Source: Eubacterium sp. (GTDB taxonomy: Bacteria; Bacillota; Clostridia; Lachnospirales; Lachnospiraceae). Taken from it: 6,257 bases of DNA. Below the pieces are notes generated by a model that saw only the letters and a list, made by a program, of their open reading frames with translations, was not told the origin of the DNA and ran no database searches. The stretch is taken from assembly GCA_024697885.1 (NCBI GenBank), contig JAILSA010000253.1, forward strand, positions 1 through 6,257. Reading direction: 5' to 3'. Below are positions 1 through 6,011 of the stretch, piece after piece. The first letter of the stretch is position 1. Each line of letters opens with the position of its first letter. The position numbers and the translations under genes were made by a program.

Positions 1-408
1 TTAAATAAAGAGTTTGAGAAACTAAATTTACTCAACGAAAATCAGAAGAAAAAGGTTGAATTCTTATGTAATGAATGCTGTTCATTTAATTGTCCTGACA
101 GGAGGGCTTGCTACGAAAATGTCAGTAGAAAGAGTCTTGGTGAGAAATGTGAGGATCATATATGTGTATCTCCTCATGCTGAGTATGGATATAGATTTTC
201 TGAAGCTATGAAGAATCCTGGATTTATTGGGATAGAGGATATTCAAAAACTGTATTTACCTAAAGGATTTTCCAACTTTAAAATTGAGGGGCGAAGCCTT
301 GGAAGTGCTGTGGTACTAGAGTTATTGCTTTATTATATGACAAGACCTAAGTATCAGCTAAAGGTAAGGGAAGAGATATATTTGGATAGTATGTTGGATT
401 TATTTTAA
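1..408 (+). CDS. C-terminal part of a Cys-rich protein of unknown function (5' end outside window)
   Basis: The reading frame is open from base 1 to a TAA at 406-408, giving at least 135 residues. The first in-frame ATG (position 208) lies inside clearly coding sequence, so the true start is upstream of the window. The visible part has seven cysteines at fragment residues 23, 26, 27, 31, 37, 50 and 55, including a CxxCCxxxC run, which suggests an Fe-S or zinc site. After it comes a segment containing 'FKIEGRSLGS' and a hydrophobic helix 'VVLELLLYYM'. The layout is reminiscent of conserved clostridial proteins related to U32-peptidase-like TIM barrels with a C-terminal Cys cluster, but that is a weak family impression and no function is assigned. 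The gene is about 300 nt from the next one and is separated from it by a strong terminator, so it belongs to another transcription unit. Confidence 0.75.
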   Translation, partial: LNKEFEKLNLLNENQKKKVEFLCNECCSFNCPDRRACYENVSRKSLGEKCEDHICVSPHAEYGYRFSEAMKNPGFIGIEDIQKLYLPKGFSNFKIEGRSLGSAVVLELLLYYMTRPKYQLKVREEIYLDSMLDLF

Positions 409-429
409 ACTGTATATATGGGAACTACA

Positions 430-456
430 CATAATGCCTTAAATAAAGGTTTTATG
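430..456 (+). other. Imperfect inverted repeat / weak hairpin downstream of the first gene
   Basis: CATAA (430-434) pairs with TTATG (452-456), and CCTT (437-440) pairs with AAGG (446-449) around an AAATA loop, with a 2x2 mismatch between the two stems. It begins 22 nt after the stop codon of the first gene. It has only a short T tract and is A/T-rich, so it is at best a weak 3'-end structure. The real terminator for that gene is probably the hairpin further down at 526-564. Confidence 0.3.
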
Positions 457-514
457 AGGAATTGTATTGCGTAAATAAAGATTGAATGGAGTATAATACA
501 TAAATGATAATTAA

Positions 515-558
515 ATGAAAATATTGAGGATTATTTCAAGTAAAATTGGAATAATCCT
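515..558 (+). repeat. 44-nt direct repeat, copy 1 (terminator-containing)
   Basis: This segment matches 5944-5987 at 43 of 44 positions (the single mismatch is A520 versus T5949). The identity covers both arms, the loop and about 12 nt upstream of the hairpin, then breaks down in the T tract. The two copies are in the same orientation, 5,429 nt apart, and bracket the complete five-gene unit. Confidence 0.9.
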
Positions 559-564
559 TTTTTT
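526..564 (+). terminator. Rho-independent terminator for the upstream gene
   Basis: A 13-bp stem pairs 527-539 with 546-558 (outer arm AGGATTATT / AATAATCCT, inner TCAA / TTGG with one T-G wobble) around the hexaloop GTAAAA (540-545). It is followed directly by six T residues (559-564). G526 can add a G-U pair with T559. The geometry is that of an intrinsic terminator on the + strand. It should insulate the ABC/CooS unit from read-through of the gene at 1-408. Confidence 0.85.
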
Positions 565-614
565 AATGTGATAAAAAACTGAAAATTTGTGGGAAAGACC
601 GCTCTAAAAAAGAG

Positions 615-643
615 TGATAACAAATGGTTATCATTGATGATAA
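615..643. promoter_or_regulatory. Nested inverted repeats upstream of the operon, possible operator
   Basis: Two perfect 7-bp dyads share an arm. TGATAAC (615-621) and GTTATCA (627-633) are separated by 5 nt; TTATCAT (628-634) and ATGATAA (637-643) are separated by 2 nt. The result is three alternating GATAA-type half sites about 72-101 nt before the first start codon. Three alternating half sites of this kind are loosely like Fur-superfamily sites, but the spacings do not match the 7-1-7 box, so no regulator is named. No convincing -35/-10 pair is visible between the terminator and the first gene, so the operon promoter is not placed. Confidence 0.4.
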
Positions 644-663
644 GATTTTAAGATTTTTCAAAG

Positions 664-689
664 GAGCCACTGAATGTTACAATGGGCTC
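664..689 (+). other. Leader hairpin before the first gene of the operon
   Basis: GAGCC (664-668) is complementary to GGCTC (685-689), with an additional A-T pair possible across a bulged G, around a loop of about 14-16 nt. It sits shortly before the ribosome binding site (AGAGAGGT, about 703-710) of the binding-protein gene. There is no following T tract, so it is not a terminator. It could be a leader-RNA structure or simply chance. No known riboswitch consensus was recognised in 565-715. Confidence 0.25.
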
Positions 690-715
690 ACTAAAATAAG
701 AAAGAGAGGTCACCT

Positions 716-1636
716 ATGAAAAAGTATTTTTACTTATTAACTATTATTTTTATTTTTAGCTTGGCAGTAGGATGTGGAAGGAACAAGGAGGATGAAGCAA
801 AGACAGTTAAAATAGCCTATCTTCCTATTACGCACTCCCTAGCCGTCTTGGAAGAAGCAAAGGAACTAGAAAAAAATCATGATATAAAAGTGGAACTGGT
901 GAAATATGGTTCTTGGCCGGAACTTTTAGATGCCTTAAACTCCGGTCAAGTGGATGGAGCATCGGTTTTGATTGAATTGGCAATGAAATCTAAGGCTGAG
1001 GGAGTAGGTCTTAAGGCTGTGGCTCTTGGTCATAGGGATGGTAATGTGATTGTGGTTTCAAAGAAAATCAAAAACGCAAAAGGACTAAAGGGAAAAACTA
1101 TTGCCATTCCACACCGCCAGTCGTCCCATTACCTTTTGGTAAATGAACTTTTAAAACAAAACAATCTTTCCCTTGATGATATAACTCTTACTGAACTGGC
1201 ACCTACCGAAATGCCTTCTGCTCTTGCAGCAGGAACCATTGATGGTTACTGTGTGGCAGAACCTTTTGGTGCTGTAGGAGTCTCCATCGGAGCAGGAAAG
1301 GTACTTTGCGAATCGAAAGATCTTTGGAAAGACTCTATTTGCTGCGGACTTGTGCTCACCGATTCCTTTATCGATAAAAATGAGGAGTTATCAAAGAAAT
1401 TTGTGGAGGGTTACAAGAAGGCCGGGGCAAGCCTGGATAAAAAAGAGGCGAAGAAGGTTGCCAAAAAGTATTTAAACCAAAGTGATGAAGTAATAGACAT
1501 TTCTCTTGATTGGATTTCCTTTGATAATTTGGAAATTACAGAGGAAATGTATAAAGACCTGGTAGAAAAGGTAGAAGAAAGTGGATTGTTAGAGGATGCA
1601 CCAAGCTATCAAGAGTTTGTAAAAAATAAATTTTAA
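716..1636 (+). CDS. ABC transporter substrate-binding lipoprotein, NitT/TauT (NMT1/NrtA-like) family
   Basis: This is the extracellular, membrane-anchored binding protein of an importer for a small, usually anionic, organic or inorganic solute. The 306-residue product starts with a lipoprotein signal: KK, a hydrophobic core (residues 4-18) and a lipobox-like AVGC with Cys20 as the lipidated residue. The mature part has the two-lobed type II layout seen in NMT1/SsuA/NrtA proteins: 'VKIAYLPITH' (31-40), 'YGSWPELLDAL' (64-74), 'GLKGKTIAIPHRQSSH' (123-138), and 'APTEMPSALAAGTIDGYCVAEPF' (162-184). The IPH...H and EMP...AEPF elements resemble the nitrate/bicarbonate-type (NrtA/CmpA) branch more than SsuA, but the ligand cannot be read from sequence. 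The ATG is preceded by AGAGAGGT at 5-6 nt. It is the first gene of the unit; the permease follows after 11 nt. Confidence 0.9.
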   Translation: MKKYFYLLTIIFIFSLAVGCGRNKEDEAKTVKIAYLPITHSLAVLEEAKELEKNHDIKVELVKYGSWPELLDALNSGQVDGASVLIELAMKSKAEGVGLKAVALGHRDGNVIVVSKKIKNAKGLKGKTIAIPHRQSSHYLLVNELLKQNNLSLDDITLTELAPTEMPSALAAGTIDGYCVAEPFGAVGVSIGAGKVLCESKDLWKDSICCGLVLTDSFIDKNEELSKKFVEGYKKAGASLDKKEAKKVAKKYLNQSDEVIDISLDWISFDNLEITEEMYKDLVEKVEESGLLEDAPSYQEFVKNKF

Positions 1637-1647
1637 AGGAAATCGTC

Positions 1648-2406
1648 ATGAAGAAAGTGTTAAATTTAAGGTATAGTATCATTTCATTTATTTTGTTAAT
1701 TGGTCTCTGGCAACTTGCATTTATAGTAAGTGATTATAGTTCGGCCCTATTTCCCTCACCTCTGATGGTTATAAAAGGGCTGGGAGAGTTGATAAAATCA
1801 GGAGTCTTATTTCAGTCCATTGTCACTAGTATGTATCGTTTTCTGATAGGCTATGGTTTGTCGGTTTTGGTTGCGGTTTTTTTGGGACTATTTCTTGGAT
1901 GTAGCAAGGTTGTCTTTCGATATGTGAATCCTATCCTGCAATTACTTCGCCCAATCTCCCCTACGGCCTGGATGCCCTTTGTGGTGCTTTTGTTTGGTAT
2001 TGGCGATTTACCGGCTATCGTAATTATATTTATTGCAGCCTTTTTCCCGGTATTACTTACCACTGCCAAGGGGGTATTTGGAATCGAAAGCGTTTACTAT
2101 CGGGTGTCAGATAATTTTGGCATTAAAGGAGTAAAGCTTTTGTGGAAGGTGATTTTGCCGGCTATCTTCCCGACCATCGCAAATGCTGTAAGAGTAAGCC
2201 TTGGAAGCGCCTGGATTTTCCTGGTGGCAGGAGAAATGGTGGGAGCTCAGTCAGGTTTAGGCTATCAGATTATCGATGCCAGAAATAATGTTCGGGCAGA
2301 TCTTTTGTTAGCCACTATTCTTGTCATTGGAATTATTGGACTATTCTTGGATTTTCTAGTGGGAGAACTGGAAAAAAAGATACGTGCAGCATGGGGAGGT
2401 GAATGA
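1648..2406 (+). CDS. ABC transporter permease, SsuC/TauC/NrtB type
   Basis: This is the membrane-spanning subunit of the same importer, expected to act as a homodimer. The 252 residues fit the family's usual length. About six hydrophobic spans can be seen, near residues 10-27, 65-84, 103-119, 121-139, 184-200 and 219-238. The cytoplasmic coupling (EAA) loop lies around 149-172 with the expected Gly158 and the 'ILPA' at 169-172. Its leading EAA triad is degenerate (VSD). The C-terminal part 'GSAWIFLVAGEMVGAQSGLG' (186-205) followed by 'IGIIGLFLD' (227-235) is characteristic of NitT/TauT permeases. The ATG has AAAGGA (1635-1640) 7 nt upstream, overlapping the stop of the preceding gene. Its own 3' end carries the ribosome binding site of the ATPase gene. 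Confidence 0.92.
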   Translation: MKKVLNLRYSIISFILLIGLWQLAFIVSDYSSALFPSPLMVIKGLGELIKSGVLFQSIVTSMYRFLIGYGLSVLVAVFLGLFLGCSKVVFRYVNPILQLLRPISPTAWMPFVVLLFGIGDLPAIVIIFIAAFFPVLLTTAKGVFGIESVYYRVSDNFGIKGVKLLWKVILPAIFPTIANAVRVSLGSAWIFLVAGEMVGAQSGLGYQIIDARNNVRADLLLATILVIGIIGLFLDFLVGELEKKIRAAWGGE

Positions 2407-2410
2407 TTTG
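2393..2410 (+). promoter_or_regulatory. Ribosome binding site that decides the ATPase start
   Basis: GGGGAGGTGA lies 6 nt before a TTG codon at 2408-2410 and inside the last codons of the permease. This is the strongest Shine-Dalgarno in the operon and supports a TTG start rather than the longer GTG reading frame from 2384. The strong site may compensate for the weak start codon. Confidence 0.65.
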
Positions 2411-3181
2411 TCGTATATTCGCATTGAAAATGCCGGTAAGCAATTTATAGAACAGGGAAAAGAGTTTCAAGCATTTAAAAATATTAATTTAGAAATAGAG
2501 AGGGGCGAGCTTATTTGCCTTCTAGGGCCTTCTGGTTGTGGTAAAAGCACCCTTTTAAATGCCATTGCAGGATTTGATCTGGTGGATGAGGGAAGTATTA
2601 CTATTGATGGAAAAGAAGTAAAGGAGCCTAGTTTAAAAAATGTAACTATTTTCCAAAATTACGGTTTACTTCCTTGGAGGACAGTGATTAAAAATATTGA
2701 GTTAGGGCTGGAGTCTAAAAAAATTTCTCCTAAGGAGAGAAGAGAAATTGCAGAAAAATATTTGAAAATGGTAAAATTAGATTCCTTTGCCCACCGCTTT
2801 CCAAGACAGCTTTCTGGTGGAATGAAACAAAGGGTAGCCATTGCCAGGGCTCTTGCAGTAGATCCGGAAATAATTTTCATGGATGAGCCCTTTGGAGCCT
2901 TGGATGCCATTACCAGGATGAAGTTACAGGATGATATTTTAGAGATTTGTCAGAAGGAAAAAAAGACGATTGTTTTTGTCACTCACGATATTGAGGAAGC
3001 CACATATCTGGCGGATAGAGTGGTGGTGATGACTCCAAATCCCGGGGCGATTAAGGGAATTGTTGAAATTCCAATCAGGCATTACAGGGATCGAACCAGT
3101 GGAGATTTCCTGCAAATTCGTGATAAGATATTTGATTTACTTAGTATGAAAATGGAAGATCATATTGAATATACCATATAA
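2408..3181 (+). CDS. ABC transporter ATP-binding protein, SsuB/TauB/NrtD type (TTG start preferred)
   Basis: This is the cytoplasmic ATPase that powers the importer. With the start used here it has 257 residues. Walker A is GPSGCGKST (40-48), the Q-loop glutamine is Gln83 followed by 'NYGLLPWRTV', the signature is LSGGMKQR (135-142), Walker B is IIFMDEP (155-161), the D-loop is GALDA (163-167) and the switch His is His193. All catalytic elements are intact. I chose TTG at 2408 because GGGGAGGTGA (2393-2402) lies just before it at good distance and conserved sequence (SYIRIENAGKQF) begins immediately after. In-frame GTG codons at 2384 and 2399 are alternatives, but the first has no Shine-Dalgarno and the second lies within this one. 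With TTG the gene starts 1 nt after the permease stop, indicating translational coupling. Confidence 0.92.
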   Translation: MSYIRIENAGKQFIEQGKEFQAFKNINLEIERGELICLLGPSGCGKSTLLNAIAGFDLVDEGSITIDGKEVKEPSLKNVTIFQNYGLLPWRTVIKNIELGLESKKISPKERREIAEKYLKMVKLDSFAHRFPRQLSGGMKQRVAIARALAVDPEIIFMDEPFGALDAITRMKLQDDILEICQKEKKTIVFVTHDIEEATYLADRVVVMTPNPGAIKGIVEIPIRHYRDRTSGDFLQIRDKIFDLLSMKMEDHIEYTI

Positions 3182-3199
3182 AGAAAGGAACATTTAAAT

Positions 3200-5254
3200 A
3201 TGTCACATACAAATCATCATAACCACATTCATTCTCATAGAAATCTTATTGGATTTGATGAGCATGGTGTGCCCACAGTGACACTAAAAGCAAGTGACCA
3301 TGGGCAGGAAGAAGGGGATTTTACCAAGGATTATATGCAGGCTGTGTCCGAATATCGAAAGACCTTTCCTAGCAAGCAGGATGTCATTGAAAAGACACCA
3401 GATCCTGCAGTTAGGGAAATGCTTTTGAGGATGGAGCAGCTGGGAATAGATACCACATTTGATCGCTTTGATGCCCAAAAGCCACAATGTAACTTTGGAC
3501 TTGCAGGTGTTTGTTGCAAGGTCTGTAATATGGGACCTTGTCGAATTACCCCTAAAGCTCCGAAGGGAGTTTGTGGGGCGGATGCAGACCTAATTGTATC
3601 TAGAAATCTTTTACGTTCTGCAGCTGCGGGAGCGGCTCAGCATGGAATGCATGCAAGAGAGGTTATGCTTGCCTTAAAAAAGGCAGCAGAGGGAGAGTTA
3701 GACATTCCAATCCTTGGAGAGCAAAAGATACGTTCCATGGCGGAGGCCTTTGGAATCAAGCAAAAACACAGACAATTAAAAAATGTAGCAAAAGATTTGG
3801 CAGATACCCTGCTGACAGATTTATCAAGGACTTTGCCAGATACCTATAAAACCATAGAGGCCTGTGCCCTGCCAGAAAGAAGAAAGGTTTGGGAAAAGTT
3901 AGATATCCTTCCAATTAGTGCCTACCATGAAGTATTTGAAGCCTATCATAAAAGCGGATGCGCAACAGATGGTGACTGGAAAAGTGTCATGCAGCAATTT
4001 TTGCGTTGTGGCTTAGCCTTTACCTTTTCAGGAGTAGTGGGAGCTTCCATTGCTACCGATTCCCTCTTTGGAGTAGGAGATAGAGTGACCTCTAAGGTAA
4101 ACATTGGGGCCTTGAAAAAGGGATATGTAAATATTGCGGTTCATGGGCATTTGCCTGTATTAGTCAGTCAGATTGTAGAAGCCGGAAAACGAAAAGATTT
4201 AATAGAACTGGCAAAGTCTAAGGGAGCAAAGGGAATTCGCTTTTATGGAATTTGTTGCTCTGGTTTATCGGCCATGTATCGACAAAGTGGGGTGATTCCT
4301 CTTTCTAATGCCGTATCTGCAGAATTAGTCTTAGGTACAGGAGCTTTGGATTTATGGGTGGCGGATGTTCAGGATGTCTTCCCATCCATTATGGATGTGG
4401 CCAGATGTTTTAAAACCACGGTAATTACTACCAGTGATTCAGCAAGACTTCCGGGTGCCGAGCGTTATGAATACGATCATCACCATAGCAACCTTTCTAA
4501 GACAAAGGAGCTAGCTGAAAAAATAGTCCTTAGAGCAATCGAAAGCTTCGAAAACAGGAAGGGAATTCCGGTTTATATACCGCCTTACGAAGTAGAGGCA
4601 GAGGTGGGATTCTCTGTGGAATATGTTCATAAACGATTTGGAAGTATGAAGCCTATTGCTGATGCCATCAGAGATGGTAGAATTTTGGGAGTTGTGAACA
4701 TGGTGGGATGTAACAACCCTAAGGTTTTATATGAAAAATGTATCGTAGATGTGACAGATGAATTATTAAAAAACAATATTTTAATTTTATCCAATGGATG
4801 CGCTTCCTTTCCATTAATGAAATTAGGATATTGTGCCATTTCCGGAAAGGAGAAGGCAGGAGATTCTTTACGAGAATTCTTAGAGCCGGATCTGCCACCT
4901 GTATGGCACGTGGGAGAATGTATTGATAACACCCGTTCCACAGGAATCTTTGCGGGTATTGCAAATGAACTAGGTAAGAATCTTTATGAGCTTCCATTTG
5001 CCTTTTCTTCTCCAGAGTGGGGCAATGAAAAGGGTATCGATGCGGCTCTTGGTTTTAGACTAAATGGAATTAGTTCTTACCACTGCGTGGAAGCCCAAAT
5101 TCATGGCTCTAAAAATGTGATTGAATTTTTAAAACATGGAACCAAGGAAATTCTTGGATCCACCATGAATGTAAATACAGATCCCGTTCTATTGGCCAAG
5201 CAGATTGTGGCGGATATGAAAGAGAAAAGAAAACAATTGGGATGGGATAAATAA
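3200..5254 (+). CDS. cooS: CooS-family protein with altered active site (deviant anaerobic CO dehydrogenase homologue)
   Basis: The 684-residue product belongs to the CooS/Ni-CODH family, which normally forms homodimers that interconvert CO and CO2. Numbering in brackets is from C. hydrogenoformans CODH-II as I remember it. D- and B-cluster cysteines are all kept: Cys97 (39), 105 (47), 106 (48), 109 (51), 114 (56), 125 (70). For the C-cluster, His317 (261), Cys353 (295), Cys504 (446), Cys534 (476) and Cys574 (526) are kept, as is Lys611 (563). However, Cys333 is Asp392 in 'DVQDVFPS', Asp219 is Phe274, and proton-path His99 and His102 are Glu154 and Leu157; His148 (93) and His151 (96) remain. 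The first 13 residues hold six histidines. The protein is longer than CODH-II (636 residues), mostly at the N-terminus. No cooC, cooF or cooJ is nearby. An oxidoreductase of the CooS-V type, not a true CODH, is likely. ATG follows AAAGGA at 10 nt. Confidence 0.93.
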   Translation: MSHTNHHNHIHSHRNLIGFDEHGVPTVTLKASDHGQEEGDFTKDYMQAVSEYRKTFPSKQDVIEKTPDPAVREMLLRMEQLGIDTTFDRFDAQKPQCNFGLAGVCCKVCNMGPCRITPKAPKGVCGADADLIVSRNLLRSAAAGAAQHGMHAREVMLALKKAAEGELDIPILGEQKIRSMAEAFGIKQKHRQLKNVAKDLADTLLTDLSRTLPDTYKTIEACALPERRKVWEKLDILPISAYHEVFEAYHKSGCATDGDWKSVMQQFLRCGLAFTFSGVVGASIATDSLFGVGDRVTSKVNIGALKKGYVNIAVHGHLPVLVSQIVEAGKRKDLIELAKSKGAKGIRFYGICCSGLSAMYRQSGVIPLSNAVSAELVLGTGALDLWVADVQDVFPSIMDVARCFKTTVITTSDSARLPGAERYEYDHHHSNLSKTKELAEKIVLRAIESFENRKGIPVYIPPYEVEAEVGFSVEYVHKRFGSMKPIADAIRDGRILGVVNMVGCNNPKVLYEKCIVDVTDELLKNNILILSNGCASFPLMKLGYCAISGKEKAGDSLREFLEPDLPPVWHVGECIDNTRSTGIFAGIANELGKNLYELPFAFSSPEWGNEKGIDAALGFRLNGISSYHCVEAQIHGSKNVIEFLKHGTKEILGSTMNVNTDPVLLAKQIVADMKEKRKQLGWDK

Positions 5255-5268
5255 AAGGAAGTGAGTAT

Positions 5269-5898
5269 ATGAAATCTTTACTTGTATTTGGAGATTCCAA
5301 TACCTGGGGATTGATACCGGGATCTAGCCCCTGTGAGCGTTATCCGGATCATATCAGATGGACCGGAATTCTTCAAAGTAGACATAAGGAGGTTCGCCTA
5401 ATCGAGGAGGGACTTTGTGGTAGAACCACGTCCCTGGATGATCCAACCCGTAAGGGAAGAAATGGAAAAAAATCCCTGCCTCTTATTTTAGAAAGTCAAA
5501 GCCCTATAGAGGCTGCCATTATTATGCTTGGAACCAATGATTGTAAAGGAGTTTACGCACAAAATCCCTGTGCCATTGGACGAGGAATAGAAGCTTGCCT
5601 AATAGAACTTGAAAAAAATATTTGCCCGGAAAAAATTTTATTAATCTCTCCAATCCACCTGGGAGAGCAGGTTTGGAGAAAGGACAAGGACCCTGATTTT
5701 ACCAGGGAATCCGTAGAAAAATGCAAATTGCTGAAGGAAATCTATGCTGAAATCGCTAAGCGTAGAGGAAATGCTTTTCTCGATCCATCCAAGGAGGTTC
5801 AAGCGGACTTTAGAGATGATGAACACATGAATGAGGAAGGTCATAGGCTATTTGCAAACCTGGTGGACCATAAAATAAAACAAATAAACTTAGTTTAA
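5269..5898 (+). CDS. SGNH/GDSL-type esterase or acyltransferase, arylesterase (MsAcT-like) branch
   Basis: This is a predicted serine hydrolase acting on an ester, thioester or related acyl bond; the substrate is unknown. The 209-residue protein has no signal peptide, so it should be cytoplasmic. Block I is FGDSNTWG (7-14) with nucleophile Ser10. Block II is 'IEEGLCGRTT' (45-54) with oxyanion Gly48. Block III is 'MLGTNDCKG' (86-94) with Asn90. Block V is 'DDEH' with Asp183 and His186 completing the triad. 'IRWTGIL' and 'EEGLCGRTTSLDDPT' closely resemble the Mycobacterium smegmatis arylesterase/acyltransferase MsAcT, a family able to perform acyl transfer and perhydrolysis. It follows cooS by 14 nt, has AAGGAAGTGAG as ribosome binding site, and is the last gene before the terminator, so it is co-transcribed with the transporter and the CooS homologue. 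Confidence 0.92.
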   Translation: MKSLLVFGDSNTWGLIPGSSPCERYPDHIRWTGILQSRHKEVRLIEEGLCGRTTSLDDPTRKGRNGKKSLPLILESQSPIEAAIIMLGTNDCKGVYAQNPCAIGRGIEACLIELEKNICPEKILLISPIHLGEQVWRKDKDPDFTRESVEKCKLLKEIYAEIAKRRGNAFLDPSKEVQADFRDDEHMNEEGHRLFANLVDHKIKQINLV

Positions 5899-5943
5899 TA
5901 GGGTATTAACTAGAAAAATGTATCAAATTGCATAGAAATGCGT

Positions 5944-5987
5944 ATGAATATATTGAGGATTATTTCAAGTAAAATTGGAATAATCCT
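5944..5987 (+). repeat. 44-nt direct repeat, copy 2 (terminator-containing)
   Basis: This is the same-orientation counterpart of 515-558, identical at 43 of 44 positions. The flanking sequence outside the repeat does not match. It begins 45 nt after the hydrolase stop codon. Confidence 0.9.
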
Positions 5988-6001
5988 CTTTTTTATTTTT
6001 T
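5955..6001 (+). terminator. Rho-independent terminator of the ABC/CooS/hydrolase unit
   Basis: GAGGATTATTTCAA (5955-5968) pairs with TTGGAATAATCCTC (5975-5988) in a 14-bp stem with one T-G wobble and a GTAAAA loop, followed by TTTTTTATTTTT. The additional G-C closing pair and longer T tract make it slightly stronger than the copy at 526-564. It is 56 nt after the last stop codon and marks the operon end. Confidence 0.9.
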
Positions 6002-6011
6002 AAAAGAAGTA

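Noticed and set aside
462..497. A promoter with a perfect TATAAT (492-497) before the first terminator
   Set aside because: The best -35 candidate (TTGCGT) has a 19-nt spacer and is weak. Transcripts would also run straight into the terminator at 526.
675..683. An HcpR/FNR-like half site (TGTTACA) near the operon start
   Set aside because: Only one half of a palindrome is present, which is not enough to support a CRP/FNR-family site.
565..715. A riboswitch (cobalamin, NiCo, FMN or TPP) in the operon leader
   Set aside because: Fragments such as GCCACTG resemble parts of known elements, but the other conserved blocks are missing.
716..3181. Naming the importer as a taurine, sulfonate, nitrate or nickel transporter
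   Set aside because: The family is clear but the substrate cannot be deduced from sequence alone, and context does not settle it. Nickel importers of the NikABCDE or CbiMNQO types look different.
4627..4997. Antisense open frames of 92 and 104 codons within cooS
   Set aside because: They lie opposite a well-conserved gene, have no plausible family features, and are explained by the codon composition of the sense strand.
3200..5254. Annotation as a standard Wood-Ljungdahl or energy-conserving Ni-CODH
   Set aside because: One C-cluster cysteine and the acid/base Asp are missing, and no acs, cooC, cooF or hydrogenase genes lie next to it.
515..5987. A transposon or integron carrying the operon
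   Set aside because: There is no transposase, integrase, terminal inverted repeat or target-site duplication in view. The repeats are direct and fully explained as terminators, so mobility is kept only as a hypothesis.
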